A stretch of 64,000 bases of DNA from Maribacter caenipelagi. Its GTDB lineage: Bacteria; Bacteroidota; Bacteroidia; Flavobacteriales; Flavobacteriaceae. The position numbers and the translations under genes were made by a program. Positions within the stretch are counted from its first letter, which is position 1. Every line of letters begins with the position of its first letter. Below the pieces are notes generated by a model, which made no database searches, was not told the origin of the DNA, and saw only the letters and a list, made by a program, of their open reading frames with translations. Below are positions 1 through 9,609 of the stretch, piece by piece. The stretch covers positions 412,688 through 476,687 of the forward strand of contig NZ_SNZW01000015.1 of the NCBI RefSeq assembly GCF_004364175.1, read 5' to 3'.

Positions 1-536
<536 letters not shown>

Positions 537-546
537 TTACGGGACA

Positions 547-554
547 CAAAGTTA
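547..554 (-). promoter_or_regulatory. -7 promoter element for pyrG
   Basis: On the reverse strand this reads TAACTTTG, an exact match to the Bacteroidota -7 consensus TAnnTTTG, just upstream of the pyrG start. No convincing -33 TTG is visible at 17-23 bases, so the call rests on the -7 box and position. Confidence 0.5.
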
Positions 555-571
555 CAAATTGAGGTGAGAAC

Positions 572-814
572 TTAACGGGTTTCCTTAGGAAAATGTTTTT
601 GTATTTTTCGAATTAACGATTCTAAGCCGTTTGTTTTGATTTCTAACATAGATCGCAATAATTCTCCCAATTTACCATCAGGAAATCCTTTTTGATTAAA
701 CCATACCAAATATGGCTCGGGCAAATCAATCAAATACTTACCCTTATACTTACCAAATGGCATACGGTAATGTGCCAATTCTATTAACTTCCTCTTATCT
801 GGATTAATTTCCAT
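572..814 (-). CDS. DUF3820 family small protein
   Basis: This 80-residue protein contains the block MPFGKYKGKYLIDLPEPYLVWF, the hallmark of DUF3820. Members are small cytoplasmic proteins; the same FGKYKGK-type motif also occurs at the C-termini of some exonucleases, and a similar block (FSFGKHKGKKVHAVLENEPGYFGWM) ends the exonuclease at 30490. No catalytic residues are recognisable. It ends 51 bases before the pyrG start on the same strand and may be cotranscribed with it. The molecular function is unknown. Confidence 0.8.
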   Translation of the reverse strand: MEINPDKRKLIELAHYRMPFGKYKGKYLIDLPEPYLVWFNQKGFPDGKLGELLRSMLEIKTNGLESLIRKIQKHFPKETR

Positions 815-862
815 TTTTTAATCTAAAAAAATTATCTTTAAGAATTCAACAACTTAAACAAC

Positions 863-1732
863 ATGAAACGAAGAAATTTTATTGGAACCTCAGCGGCTGC
901 CTCTGTCGGATTCTTAACTACCTCAGCAGCAGTAGCAAACAATAAAAATACTGAAACTACCGCTAAATTAAAGTACAATATTAACCATAGTGTTTGTTAT
1001 TGGTGCTATGGAAGCATCCCTTTTGAAGATTTTCTTAAAAATTTAGTGGAACTTGATATTCGTTCAATAGATTTGGTCGGACCAGATGAATTTCCGCTTT
1101 TAAAGAAATACAACATTCACGCGTCAATGTGCTGGGGTGCCGGTATGGGCATTGAAAAAGGTTTTAACGACCTTTCTTTACATGACGATCTAATTGCCGA
1201 TTATGAACGCGTAATACCATTAGTAGCGGAAGCAGGCTATACCAACTTAATCTGTTTTAGCGGAAATAGAAATGGAATGAACGATTTGGTGGGATTACGA
1301 AATTGCGCCTTAGGTCTTAAAAAACTAATGCCTCTAGCAGAAAAGCACGGTGTGGTTTTACAAATGGAACTTTTGAATAGCAAGGTCGACCATAAAGATT
1401 ATATGTGCGACACCTCTGAATGGGGTGTATCGCTTTGTGAAGCTATAGGTTCTGAACATTTTAAACTGCTATATGATATTTACCACATGCAAATAATGGA
1501 AGGTGATATCATTAGAAACATTGAGGATTATCACCAATATTACGGACACTACCATACTGGCGGAAACCCTGGTAGACATGAAATTGATGAAACCCAAGAA
1601 ATATTCTACCCTGCAGTAATGAAAGCTATTTTAAAAACTGGCTATAAAGGTCACGTAGCGCAAGAATTCGTACCAAGTTGGGATGATAAAATTTCTGCTC
1701 TAAAACAAGGGGTTACTATTTGTGATGTGTAA
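863..1732 (+). CDS. Tat-exported TIM-barrel isomerase (hydroxypyruvate isomerase-like)
   Basis: A 289-residue protein of the xylose isomerase-like TIM-barrel family (AP endonuclease family 2 fold), closest in character to hydroxypyruvate isomerases. The N-terminus MKRRNFIGTSAAASVGFL is a twin-arginine-type signal (RRNFIG), so the enzyme is predicted to be exported folded. Likely metal-binding acidic and histidine residues lie in QMELLNSKVDHKDY, LLYDIYHMQIMEGD, GHYHTGGNPGRHEID and VAQEFVPSWDD. The substrate is not fixed by sequence; relatives act on hydroxypyruvate or other small ketoses. It is divergent from the DUF3820 gene and appears monocistronic, ending at a terminator at 1799. Confidence 0.85.
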   Translation: MKRRNFIGTSAAASVGFLTTSAAVANNKNTETTAKLKYNINHSVCYWCYGSIPFEDFLKNLVELDIRSIDLVGPDEFPLLKKYNIHASMCWGAGMGIEKGFNDLSLHDDLIADYERVIPLVAEAGYTNLICFSGNRNGMNDLVGLRNCALGLKKLMPLAEKHGVVLQMELLNSKVDHKDYMCDTSEWGVSLCEAIGSEHFKLLYDIYHMQIMEGDIIRNIEDYHQYYGHYHTGGNPGRHEIDETQEIFYPAVMKAILKTGYKGHVAQEFVPSWDDKISALKQGVTICDV

Positions 1733-1798
1733 TAGACAACAGTAGCTTTTCTTAATACCAAATGTCATATTGAGCGAAATCTAAATACTCAAATCAAC

Positions 1799-1829
1799 AA
1801 AAAGCACTTCTTATCGAAGTGCTTTTTTT
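1799..1829. terminator. Bidirectional intrinsic terminator
   Basis: Inverted repeat AAAGCACTTC / GAAGTGCTTT with a four-base loop, flanked by an A-tract on the left and a T-tract on the right. It lies between the convergent genes ending at 1732 and 1851 and can serve both. Confidence 0.85.
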
Positions 1830-1850
1830 ATTACTCAAAAATTTAAATAT

Positions 1851-2384
1851 TTATTGTTTTAAAGCACTTTCAATTTCTTTAACCCACAGTTCTTGAAGGG
1901 GTAAATTTCTTGAATAGTTGGTTTCTGAATCGTATTTATTTTGAAAATCGTTCAGTTGACGAATGGTAGCCTTGTAGATTTTACGAATCTCTTCTTTTAC
2001 ATTCTCAGTGAATTTAGTCTCTGCCAGTTTCTTTCGCAATTTGCGAGCATAGAGCTCGGTAATATCAAAATGTAATTGTTCGTGTAGTAAGGTTATGTCA
2101 TTGCAGAGTGCCGGTTTGTACCATGATTTTGTGGGATAAAAATAGGCGAACACCTTATAATCTACGTGTAATTCGTCATTTTCATAAAAAGTGGAAAAGC
2201 GATAGGTTAAACCACTTGCCGTTGTTGCCGCAGCACCTGAAGATACTGGCACTGTACCTTGAAAATCACTCCAAGCAAATCTAAAATCAGGCTCCCAAGA
2301 CACTACTTCTTGGCCCTGAACATTTGAAATGGTCAGCAGTGCTAATAGAAATAACATAAAATGTGCCTTTTTTATAAGTCCCAA
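1851..2384 (-). CDS. Secreted DUF922-like putative metalloprotease
   Basis: A 177-residue protein with a signal peptide (hydrophobic MLFLLALLTISNVQG after KK). The mature part has the motif LLHEQLHFDI, an HExxH-type zinc site followed by further conserved residues, as in DUF922-type predicted proteases. The start at 2384 overlaps the upstream OsmC gene by 13 bases. An alternative ATG at 2357 would avoid the overlap but removes the basic n-region of the signal peptide, so 2384 is preferred. Substrate unknown. It is the last gene of the run guaA - LysM - OsmC - this gene. Confidence 0.7.
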   Translation of the reverse strand: MGLIKKAHFMLFLLALLTISNVQGQEVVSWEPDFRFAWSDFQGTVPVSSGAAATTASGLTYRFSTFYENDELHVDYKVFAYFYPTKSWYKPALCNDITLLHEQLHFDITELYARKLRKKLAETKFTENVKEEIRKIYKATIRQLNDFQNKYDSETNYSRNLPLQELWVKEIESALKQ

Positions 2385-2776
2385 TTATAAGTGATTACTT
2401 TCTCAATATCTGGATGTAAACTATAGAGCACAGGGCAAGTATTTGCCGTGTGCTCTAAAATCTTTCTATTCTTATCTGAAATATTTTTTGGCAAATGAAC
2501 CTCTACCTCTATTTTTGATATTCTTCTAGGGGAAGCAGCCATGTGCTTGGTAACAGATGCTGTAGTACCTTTTAAGTCTACTTCCAATCCGTTTGCCTTA
2601 ATACCCATCATTGTCAACATACAACTTGCCAAACCTGTTGCAACGGTATCTGTCGGCGAAAATGCCTGACCTAAACCATTGTTATCTACCGGTGCATCTG
2701 TTACGAAAGAATCGTTCGATTTCAAATGAACGCATTCTGTTCTTAAGCCTCCATTGTATGTAACTTTTGATGTCAT
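2372..2776 (-). CDS. OsmC family protein
   Basis: A 134-residue OsmC/Ohr-fold protein. The two conserved redox cysteines are visible: Cys52 in LASCMLTMMG and Cys114 in ANTCPVLYSLHPD. Family members reduce organic hydroperoxides or handle oxidative stress in the cytoplasm. The sequence looks more like the general OsmC branch than classical Ohr, so a specific peroxide substrate is not claimed. The start codon abuts the stop of the LysM gene (2777), indicating translational coupling. Confidence 0.9.
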   Translation of the reverse strand: MTSKVTYNGGLRTECVHLKSNDSFVTDAPVDNNGLGQAFSPTDTVATGLASCMLTMMGIKANGLEVDLKGTTASVTKHMAASPRRISKIEVEVHLPKNISDKNRKILEHTANTCPVLYSLHPDIEKVITYNWDL

Positions 2777-4993
2777 CTACTCTATTGTTTTTATTCTTAA
2801 ATCATCGATCATCATAATATAAGACGACTGATTAAAATACCCAGCTACACCTTTTCTTTGGTAATTGAATTTGTTACCACTGTATTCTGTTTCACCTATA
2901 AATCTTGAAACATCAATTAGACTATTATTATAAGCTAGCTTCAATAAAAGGTCATAGGTAAGATCAAAACCTCTTACCGCATATCTATCTGGATCATCAC
3001 CAAAACGTTTTCTGTAGCGTTCGACGAAAGAATTATTGGTTACCTGACGATTCACTGATGGGTAAGTAAACTTCAAATTGGACAAATGTGTATTTGAAAT
3101 TACATCATTTTCAAAAGCGGAGTTCATATCTGTTGTAAACATTCTTACACTCACCTTGTCTTTACCCAATACAGGATCAAACGCCGTATTGTTGAATGAA
3201 TTCAAAATAGATACAACACTGGCAATCAATTTATAATTATCAGATTCAACAAATACCCAATTAGGCACTTGGTCAGATAAAAGAGTTTGCAACTTATCTC
3301 TGTTGATACCAATATTTTTTTCTTCTTCTTTTACTACAACTACTTTAGCAGTAGGAAAACGTTCAAGAATAGCATCTTTCTCCTTTTTATTATCCTCATC
3401 TGCTATTACCAAAAGAGTCTCCTCTTTATGGTTGGTTTCCACATAGTCTAACATATGTTTCCACAACACCTCTTCATCAGTATAAGAAAAGAAAACATTA
3501 TCTAAACTTAAATCACTTTTAGCAGGTACCGGTGCTATTACAGGAACATTAAATCTTGAAGCCTGAACAGCAGTTTCTTTAAGAGAAGGCATATCTAAAG
3601 GACCAAAAACGGCGCTATAACCACCTAATTGCTCTCCTTGTAAAATTTGCTTTGTCTTACCCAAATCTAATTGATTATCAAAAGTTTTTACATCTATAGA
3701 AACCCCTAATGACTTCATAGAATCAATAGCGACCAATGCACCAGAATATAGACCTAAGCTATATTTCAAGCTATTTCTATTATCTATAATTTTTTCCGTT
3801 GCTTCTTTATTACTTAAATCAAGTTTATCTAATCTAAAAGGTAACAAAAACAATACTTTTGGTTTTACCCCAACATTAATACTATCCAACAAATTAACCT
3901 TATCTAATACCAGTGCATTTCTAACTTCAAAATCGCCGACCTTATCTTTTGGCAGCTTTAAAACCATACCTGCCTTTAGACCATCTTTTAAATCAGGATT
4001 CAAGGCTACCAATTCTGCCCATGTCATTCCGAATTTTCTAGTTAATCGAAACTCATTTTGCTTTGGTTTAACCTCGTAAAAAATGTAGTTCTCGGTATTA
4101 ATTTCTCCGGTCTCTACTTTCTTTTCTGGAATACGAATTACCATACCTTCTTTTAATCCTCCGCGTTCTGTAATTTCAGGATTTAAGCGAACTATCTCAT
4201 CAGACTTTACTCCAAATTCCTTTTCTAAACGATAGAAATTCATTTTAGCAGGTACCGTATATGAAGTATACAGCTGTGTTACCTGATTCTTAACGGTACT
4301 ACCTGCAATTTTAGGCATTAACAGCTCGTAACCTTCAGACAAATAGTTATTTGCGGCAGACAGCCCTGGGTTTAGCTCTAGCATTCTCTCTATGGTAATA
4401 CCATATTTATGAGCAATACTCCACCAAGTCTCTTTTGCGGCAACAATGTATTTTTCTAAATCTGCTTGATTTTCAACTACTTCTTCAACTTTAGGAGCGC
4501 GGTACTTAGGAATTCGCAAATCCATCTTCTTTTGTAATGGAGAAGCATATAACACAGGGTTGTACTTTTTTAGCTCATCTTCTGTAATGTTATACATTTG
4601 AGTAATGCCAAAAATAGTTTCCTTTTTCTTGACACGGTGCTCTGTATAACCAATAGGCTCTCTTGCCTTTACAGAATCTTGCACAACAGTTGTGTTCGTT
4701 CTAGTTGTTACTGTACTTGAAGTGGGAGTATTAGAAATTGGTGTATTTGTTTGCTCAACAATCTTTTTACCAGGAACTACCAATATCGTATTCGACCTTA
4801 GTTTCTGACCTTCCTTTATTTCCTTATTGTACTGTAATATACTTGACGTTGAAACCCCGTACATTTTAGAAATGCTTTCTAAAGTCTCTCCTGATTTTAC
4901 TTGATGGGTATTGAATTTTTGCGCCATTGCCGTGCAAGACACTAATAAACAAAATGACCCGATTAAGTAAATTTGATTAAATATATATTTCAT
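2777..4993 (-). CDS. Multi-LysM protein with C-terminal periplasmic-binding-protein fold
   Basis: A 738-residue exported protein. The N-terminus MKYIFNQIYLIGSFCLLVSC has a possible lipobox (LVSC), so it is probably a lipoprotein. About five LysM or LysM-like repeats follow (roughly residues 30-75, 119-165, 185-230, 240-290 and 305-350), each ending in a hydrophobic-P strand such as LVVP, LRIP, LLMP, IRIP and LKLP. From about residue 378 (PKVLFLLPFRLDKL) the protein changes to a type I periplasmic-binding-protein fold resembling branched-chain amino acid receptors. The gene sits one base downstream of guaA. Peptidoglycan binding is expected from LysM. The binding-fold domain may sense a ligand or a partner protein; an analogy with LpoA-type activators of penicillin-binding proteins is inference. 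Confidence 0.85.
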   Translation of the reverse strand: MKYIFNQIYLIGSFCLLVSCTAMAQKFNTHQVKSGETLESISKMYGVSTSSILQYNKEIKEGQKLRSNTILVVPGKKIVEQTNTPISNTPTSSTVTTRTNTTVVQDSVKAREPIGYTEHRVKKKETIFGITQMYNITEDELKKYNPVLYASPLQKKMDLRIPKYRAPKVEEVVENQADLEKYIVAAKETWWSIAHKYGITIERMLELNPGLSAANNYLSEGYELLMPKIAGSTVKNQVTQLYTSYTVPAKMNFYRLEKEFGVKSDEIVRLNPEITERGGLKEGMVIRIPEKKVETGEINTENYIFYEVKPKQNEFRLTRKFGMTWAELVALNPDLKDGLKAGMVLKLPKDKVGDFEVRNALVLDKVNLLDSINVGVKPKVLFLLPFRLDKLDLSNKEATEKIIDNRNSLKYSLGLYSGALVAIDSMKSLGVSIDVKTFDNQLDLGKTKQILQGEQLGGYSAVFGPLDMPSLKETAVQASRFNVPVIAPVPAKSDLSLDNVFFSYTDEEVLWKHMLDYVETNHKEETLLVIADEDNKKEKDAILERFPTAKVVVVKEEEKNIGINRDKLQTLLSDQVPNWVFVESDNYKLIASVVSILNSFNNTAFDPVLGKDKVSVRMFTTDMNSAFENDVISNTHLSNLKFTYPSVNRQVTNNSFVERYRKRFGDDPDRYAVRGFDLTYDLLLKLAYNNSLIDVSRFIGETEYSGNKFNYQRKGVAGYFNQSSYIMMIDDLRIKTIE

Positions 4994-4994
4994 A

Positions 4995-6527
4995 CTATTC
5001 CCATTCTATTGTTGCTGGCGGCTTTGAACTTATATCATATACGACACGATTGACCCCAGGGACTTTATTAATAATATCATTTGATGTTTTTTGTAAAAAC
5101 TCATATGGTAAATTAACCCAGTCGGCAGTCATACCATCAGTACTTTCCACTGCTCTAAGTGCCACACATTTTTCGTAGGTACGTTCATCTCCCATTACAC
5201 CTACACTATTAACAGGCAACAACATGGCTCCTGCTTGCCACACTTTATCGTATAAGCCCCATTTCTTTAATCCATCGATAAAAATGGCATCCACTTCTTG
5301 CAAAATAGCCACTTTTTCTGGTGTAATATCACCTAGAATACGTATTGCCAAACCAGGACCTGGAAAAGGATGTCTTCCCAATAACGCCTTATCTATACAC
5401 AAGCTAGCACCAACTCTTCTTACCTCATCTTTAAATAACATTTTTAAAGGCTCAACCACTTTCAATTTCATAAAATCTGGCAAACCACCAACATTATGAT
5501 GACTCTTAATAGTCTGCGACGGGCCACCGGTTGCTGATACTGATTCTATAACATCGGGATAAATGGTGCCCTGTGCCAACCATTTTGCATTTTCTACCAA
5601 ATGAGATTCATCATCAAAAACTTCGATAAATACTCTACCTATAGTTTTTCTTTTAGTTTCTGGATCGCTCTCTCCGGCTAAATCATCCAAAAAGCGTGCC
5701 GAAGCATCAACTCCTTTTACATTTAACCCCATACCCTCATACTGCCGTAATACATCGGTAAACTCGTTCTTTCTCAAAAGTCCGTTGTTTACGAATATAC
5801 AGTGCAGGTTTTTACCGATAGCTTTATGCAACAAAACGGCAGCAACAGAAGAATCTACACCGCCCGATAAACCTAAGATCACTTTTTCATCGCCAATCTT
5901 CTCTTTTAGCTCTGCTACCGTTTTATCAACAAAGGCATCTGGAGTCCAGGTTTGTTCCATTTCGGCAATATTCACCAAAAAGTTTTCCAACACTTGCTTT
6001 CCATCCTTAGAATGATACACTTCTGGATGAAACTGAATAGCATACGTTTCTTCCCCTTCAAATTTAAAGGCTGCATTTTCTACATCATGGGTACTTGCCA
6101 ATAATGTTGTATTCTCAGGAAGATGTTTAATAGTATCTGCATGGCTCATCCACACCTGACTACCAGCACCTACTTTATCAAAAAATGGTTCGTTTTCCTT
6201 TATAAAGCTAAGGTTGGCACGACCATATTCTCTTGTATTGGATTTTTCTACACTACCACCGTGAAAATGCGCTAAATACTGTGCGCCATAACAAACGCCC
6301 AATAATGGTTTTTTACCACGTATTTCAGACAGGTCCGGGTGAACGGCATCTTCTCCCCTAACCGATAAAGGAGATCCAGAAAGAATCACCGCTTTATACT
6401 CAGAAAGGTCTTTTGGTAGTTTATTATAAGGTTTAATTTCAGAGAAAATATTCAGCTCACGTACGCGTCTTCCAATTAATTGGGTGTATTGTGAACCAAA
6501 ATCTAGTATCAGGACTTTATTTTGCAT
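4995..6527 (-). CDS. guaA: GMP synthase (glutamine-hydrolysing)
   Basis: Converts XMP to GMP with ATP and glutamine. At 510 residues it has the full architecture: class I glutamine amidotransferase (catalytic Cys79 in [13 protein letters not shown] histidine-glutamate), the ATP pyrophosphatase P-loop SGGVDSS at about residue 220, and the C-terminal dimerisation domain ending PPATIEWE. The start is placed at [16 protein letters not shown] (6527); the in-frame ATG at 6542 would add five non-conserved residues. It is probably the first gene of the run continuing through 1851. Confidence 0.97.
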   Translation of the reverse strand: MQNKVLILDFGSQYTQLIGRRVRELNIFSEIKPYNKLPKDLSEYKAVILSGSPLSVRGEDAVHPDLSEIRGKKPLLGVCYGAQYLAHFHGGSVEKSNTREYGRANLSFIKENEPFFDKVGAGSQVWMSHADTIKHLPENTTLLASTHDVENAAFKFEGEETYAIQFHPEVYHSKDGKQVLENFLVNIAEMEQTWTPDAFVDKTVAELKEKIGDEKVILGLSGGVDSSVAAVLLHKAIGKNLHCIFVNNGLLRKNEFTDVLRQYEGMGLNVKGVDASARFLDDLAGESDPETKRKTIGRVFIEVFDDESHLVENAKWLAQGTIYPDVIESVSATGGPSQTIKSHHNVGGLPDFMKLKVVEPLKMLFKDEVRRVGASLCIDKALLGRHPFPGPGLAIRILGDITPEKVAILQEVDAIFIDGLKKWGLYDKVWQAGAMLLPVNSVGVMGDERTYEKCVALRAVESTDGMTADWVNLPYEFLQKTSNDIINKVPGVNRVVYDISSKPPATIEWE

Positions 6528-6601
6528 GGGCAAAAATAGCAAATTGACAGTTCTTGAAAAGTATCTTTTAATATATTTAGACTCGATTTAAATATTTTTT
6601 C

Positions 6602-7327
6602 ATGAAACACATTAGTGCATTTATTTTTGGAGCAGCAATTATCATAGCGGCTTATTTTTTAGGCAACGCATATATACAAAGGGCGAACCCACCTCAAATG
6701 ATATCGGTTACTGGTTTGGGCAACGAAAATTTCACCTCTGATCTCATTGTTTGGGAAGGTCAATTTTCTACCAATAGCACCATATTAAAGACTGCTTTTG
6801 ATCAATTAAACCTAGATAAGGAGATTGTTCGCCAATATTTGACCTCTAAAGGCATTGATGCAAACAGCATAATATTCAACAGTGTGCAAACTACCGAATT
6901 GCGAGATAACCAATATGAAAATGGCAATTACGTTGGCAATATTTTTAGGGGTTATCAATTAATTCAAACTTTAAAAATAGAATCTGAAGATGTTGCATTA
7001 ATAGAAGGTGTTTCTAGAGAAATAACAGAACTCTTGAATAAAGGTGTGCAATTCAACTCATCGCCACCAAGATATTATTACACAAAACTAGCCGACCTTA
7101 AAATTGAAATGATTTCAAAAGCTACCGAAGATGCTAGAATACGTGCCGAGAAAATAGCTGAAAATGCGGGTAGTAATTTGGGGGATTTAGTTTCTGCCAA
7201 CATGGGTGTTTTTCAGATTACCGGTCAAAATTCTGGTGAAGATTATAGTTGGGGCGGAGCTTACAATACTTCATCTAAAAATAAAACCGCATCTATTACC
7301 ATGCGTTTAGAATATAAAGTAAAGTAA
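6602..7327 (+). CDS. SIMPL domain protein (DUF541)
   Basis: A 241-residue protein with one N-terminal membrane anchor (ISAFIFGAAIIIAAYFLG) and a SIMPL/DUF541 domain. Family features are the opening MISVTGLGNENFTSD, the central repeat of about 30 residues around SKGIDANSIIFNSVQ, and the DARIRAEKIAENAGSNLGDL helix. SIMPL proteins are periplasmic or membrane-anchored; their biochemistry is poorly defined (links to oxidative stress and signalling in some species). It is divergent from guaA and followed by non-coding DNA. Confidence 0.88.
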   Translation: MKHISAFIFGAAIIIAAYFLGNAYIQRANPPQMISVTGLGNENFTSDLIVWEGQFSTNSTILKTAFDQLNLDKEIVRQYLTSKGIDANSIIFNSVQTTELRDNQYENGNYVGNIFRGYQLIQTLKIESEDVALIEGVSREITELLNKGVQFNSSPPRYYYTKLADLKIEMISKATEDARIRAEKIAENAGSNLGDLVSANMGVFQITGQNSGEDYSWGGAYNTSSKNKTASITMRLEYKVK

Positions 7328-7380
7328 TAGTACTACTTTGATCAATAATATTTACCGATCTGGTAAAGAAGATATTAAAT

Positions 7381-7469
7381 ATAAAAGCCCGGTAATCACC
7401 CGGGCTTTTAAATCAACCAATTATCAAATCGAATACATTAAAAAATCTTTTTCATAACAATCTGTATTC
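7381..7469 (-). ncRNA. Candidate small RNA, copy 1 of a three-member family
   Basis: Read on the reverse strand, a perfect 7-bp stem GAATACA / TGTATTC (7463-7469 with 7431-7437) encloses a loop containing GTTATGAAAAAGATTTTT. An AT-rich linker with ATTGGTTGATTT follows, then a strong terminator hairpin, AAAAGCCCGG with CCGGGCTTTT (7383-7409). The core and order match copies 2 and 3 (7507 and 39249). The upstream -7 candidate TATAGGTTG is degenerate and overlaps the stem, so the 5' end is uncertain. The hairpin is symmetric and may also terminate the forward-strand SIMPL gene. The loop contains a five-codon ORF (MKKIF, 7438-7455). Confidence 0.5.
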
Positions 7470-7506
7470 AACCTATATGTCGTAAATTTTCTACTCACCT
7501 TACATT

Positions 7507-7622
7507 CTTAAAAAAGAAAGCTCAGGAACCACCCTGAGCTTTTAAATAAATCAAAAACCAAATTTAAACCAAAAGCTTAAAAATCGAACCTAATCAATTC
7601 TTTTTCACAGCTATTACTTATA
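7507..7622 (-). ncRNA. Candidate small RNA, copy 2 (tandem with copy 1)
   Basis: On the reverse strand this element has the core AGCTGTGAAAAAGAATTGAT, a linker rich in TTTGGTTT, and a terminator hairpin AAAGCTCAGG / CCTGAGCTTT (7517-7542) followed by CTTTTTT. The core differs from copy 3 by few bases. The 5' stem is poorly formed here. A weak -7 candidate TATAAGTTGG lies at 7629-7638. The start is approximate. It lies 38 bases upstream of copy 1 on the same strand. Confidence 0.45.
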
Positions 7623-7690
7623 TAACAACCAACTTATAATTTACCCTACCTATAAATCGTATTATTTTTACCTTTAAATAAATCACCAGC

Positions 7691-8236
7691 ATGATCAATT
7701 CATTTTTTGAAGAATTAAGTACTGAAATACATAACGGAATAAACGAAAGAGGTCATCCGTTCAGGTTCATTACTATGGCAACAGTAGGTAACGAAACTAC
7801 CGCCCGCTTACGTACCGTGGTGCTTCGTGAGGTTAGCGATGATTTACGTTTGACTATTTATACAGATAGCCGCACTGAAAAGATGAAACATATTGCAGAT
7901 AATAATCAAGTTAGCTTTCTACTGTATCATCCTGAAAAAATGTTACAACTTAAAGTGGAAGGAACTGCCGAAATAGCAACAAATACGGATAGACTGCAAA
8001 CTACATGGCAAAACATTCAACCAAATAGCAGAAAAGATTACATTACCCAAACCAGCCCAGGTAATTCTATTAAAAACCCGGATCATGTAGAATATGTTAA
8101 AGACAAAAACTACTTTACAATAATTGATATAACTCCGTCAAAAATTGAATATTTAAAACTGAAACGCCCCAATCATATTAGAGCACTATTTATAAAAATG
8201 GATAAAAGTTGGAACGGAGAGTTTCTGGTTCCTTAA
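7691..8236 (+). CDS. Pyridoxamine 5'-phosphate oxidase-family FMN protein
   Basis: A 181-residue split-barrel flavin-binding protein. The N-terminal part (HPFRFITMATVGNETTARLRTVVLREV) and TIYTDSRTEKMKHI match the Alr4036-like branch of the pyridoxamine phosphate oxidase superfamily, which binds FMN. Whether it acts on pyridoxamine phosphate is not certain, because many relatives are flavin reductases of unknown substrate. Its end overlaps the convergent gene at 8233 by four bases. Confidence 0.82.
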   Translation: MINSFFEELSTEIHNGINERGHPFRFITMATVGNETTARLRTVVLREVSDDLRLTIYTDSRTEKMKHIADNNQVSFLLYHPEKMLQLKVEGTAEIATNTDRLQTTWQNIQPNSRKDYITQTSPGNSIKNPDHVEYVKDKNYFTIIDITPSKIEYLKLKRPNHIRALFIKMDKSWNGEFLVP

Positions 8237-9609
8237 TGCAGATAGAAATACAAATTTTCTTTTTCTTTTCCGAACCCTATAATACTATCGACAGCTATCT
8301 TATTTTGCTCTTCGGATCGATTAATAGAAACCTCAATTACTTTTATATAATTTGAACTTGAATTTTTTAACGAATAATCATCTGCAGAAAACAGTATTCT
8401 CTTCGGATACAATAAACGTACATTACCGGCATAGGTAACATTAGGAAGCACCCATTCAAAATCATCATAATTTTCTTTCAATTTATTGACAACCGGCTCA
8501 AAACCAAAATGCACAGATGAAGGTATGTTCAATATTTTCTCAACTGGTGTTCTTAAAGTTTGAATTCCTATTGCCGCAAAAAAAACCCAGTACCCTATAG
8601 AAACTAATTTCTGATTATTTTTAAGATTTATAGTTTCTATTAACAGAACAACAAAAGGAATAAAAAGTGGCAATAACCACCTCGTCTCTACTTTCTGACT
8701 TTGAAAAATGAGGAAGAATAAACCCAATACCATCAATTGCGCCAAGAACATTTTCGAAAACCAATGAAGTTTTTGCTTGTTGAAATTGATAAATTTTGAG
8801 TAATAACCAATTACCACAAGTGCTACAACAGGAAATGATAAGGCAAACAATCCTTTCAAATAAATTAAAATTGGCATTAATGAAAAACCTGATTCCACTT
8901 CTTCTATTCCAATTTTTTCTTCTACACTAGATGCTAAAAAAGATTGAAATCCGTCAGGACCTAATAGCCAGTATGCATGAGGTGCCACCAATAAAACAGA
9001 AATAAAAACTGGAATCAGTATTTTCAGGTTAAAAACAATAGCTCTTAATTCCCTATCCCAAAAAGAAACCAAAATGAAGGTTACCAGAAAAAAGCCATAA
9101 TTGTATTTAGACATCATACCCACACCTATAATCAAACCAAGTGCAAGATAATTTGAAATCGATTTACGCTGCACTAATAATTGTATACAATAGTAAGACG
9201 CAACAACACTTAAACACAGCAAACTTGTATGTGAAAGCCTCCTAAAAGTAAAGTCAATATACACAGGTATTAAAACTAGTGCTAAAACAGCCAATTTAGA
9301 CCTATCAGCATCTTTAATGCGTAGTCCAGAAAAACGATATAACAACAGTAATGTACTTGCAAACAACACCCCTCTAAGCATAGAGAATGGTAATTTACCC
9401 ACACCAAATATGGAATTGAAACCAAATTGCAACCATGTATAAAGTGGAGGTTGATCATCATAACCCCAACGCAACCACTGCGAATAATACGCTTGTTCTG
9501 CGTCTTCAAGCTCTAATGCACTTTTAAAAAAAGTAATTAACGTAATGGCTAGAAAAGATAAAATGGTAAGTACCGCTATCTTATTTAGAGATGCGTTCTT
9601 GCCCATCAT
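8233..9609 (-). CDS. GT39-like integral membrane glycosyltransferase
   Basis: A 458-residue polytopic membrane protein with about ten hydrophobic segments. The first periplasmic loop has ELEDAEQAYYSQWLRWGYDDQPPLYTW, where the acidic pair is characteristic of PMT_2/GT39 (dolichyl-phosphate-mannose mannosyltransferase-like) enzymes, which use polyprenyl-phosphate sugars to glycosylate lipids or proteins at the periplasmic face. Sugar and acceptor are unknown. It begins one base after the end of bshC and is probably cotranscribed with it, without an obvious functional link. Confidence 0.82.
   Translation of the reverse strand: MMGKNASLNKIAVLTILSFLAITLITFFKSALELEDAEQAYYSQWLRWGYDDQPPLYTWLQFGFNSIFGVGKLPFSMLRGVLFASTLLLLYRFSGLRIKDADRSKLAVLALVLIPVYIDFTFRRLSHTSLLCLSVVASYYCIQLLVQRKSISNYLALGLIIGVGMMSKYNYGFFLVTFILVSFWDRELRAIVFNLKILIPVFISVLLVAPHAYWLLGPDGFQSFLASSVEEKIGIEEVESGFSLMPILIYLKGLFALSFPVVALVVIGYYSKFINFNKQKLHWFSKMFLAQLMVLGLFFLIFQSQKVETRWLLPLFIPFVVLLIETINLKNNQKLVSIGYWVFFAAIGIQTLRTPVEKILNIPSSVHFGFEPVVNKLKENYDDFEWVLPNVTYAGNVRLLYPKRILFSADDYSLKNSSSNYIKVIEVSINRSEEQNKIAVDSIIGFGKEKENLYFYLH

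Noticed and set aside
5224..5499. Forward ORFs opposite guaA and many other genes
   Set aside because: They are antisense shadows with no family match or start context, and their amino acid composition is the mirror of the true frame.
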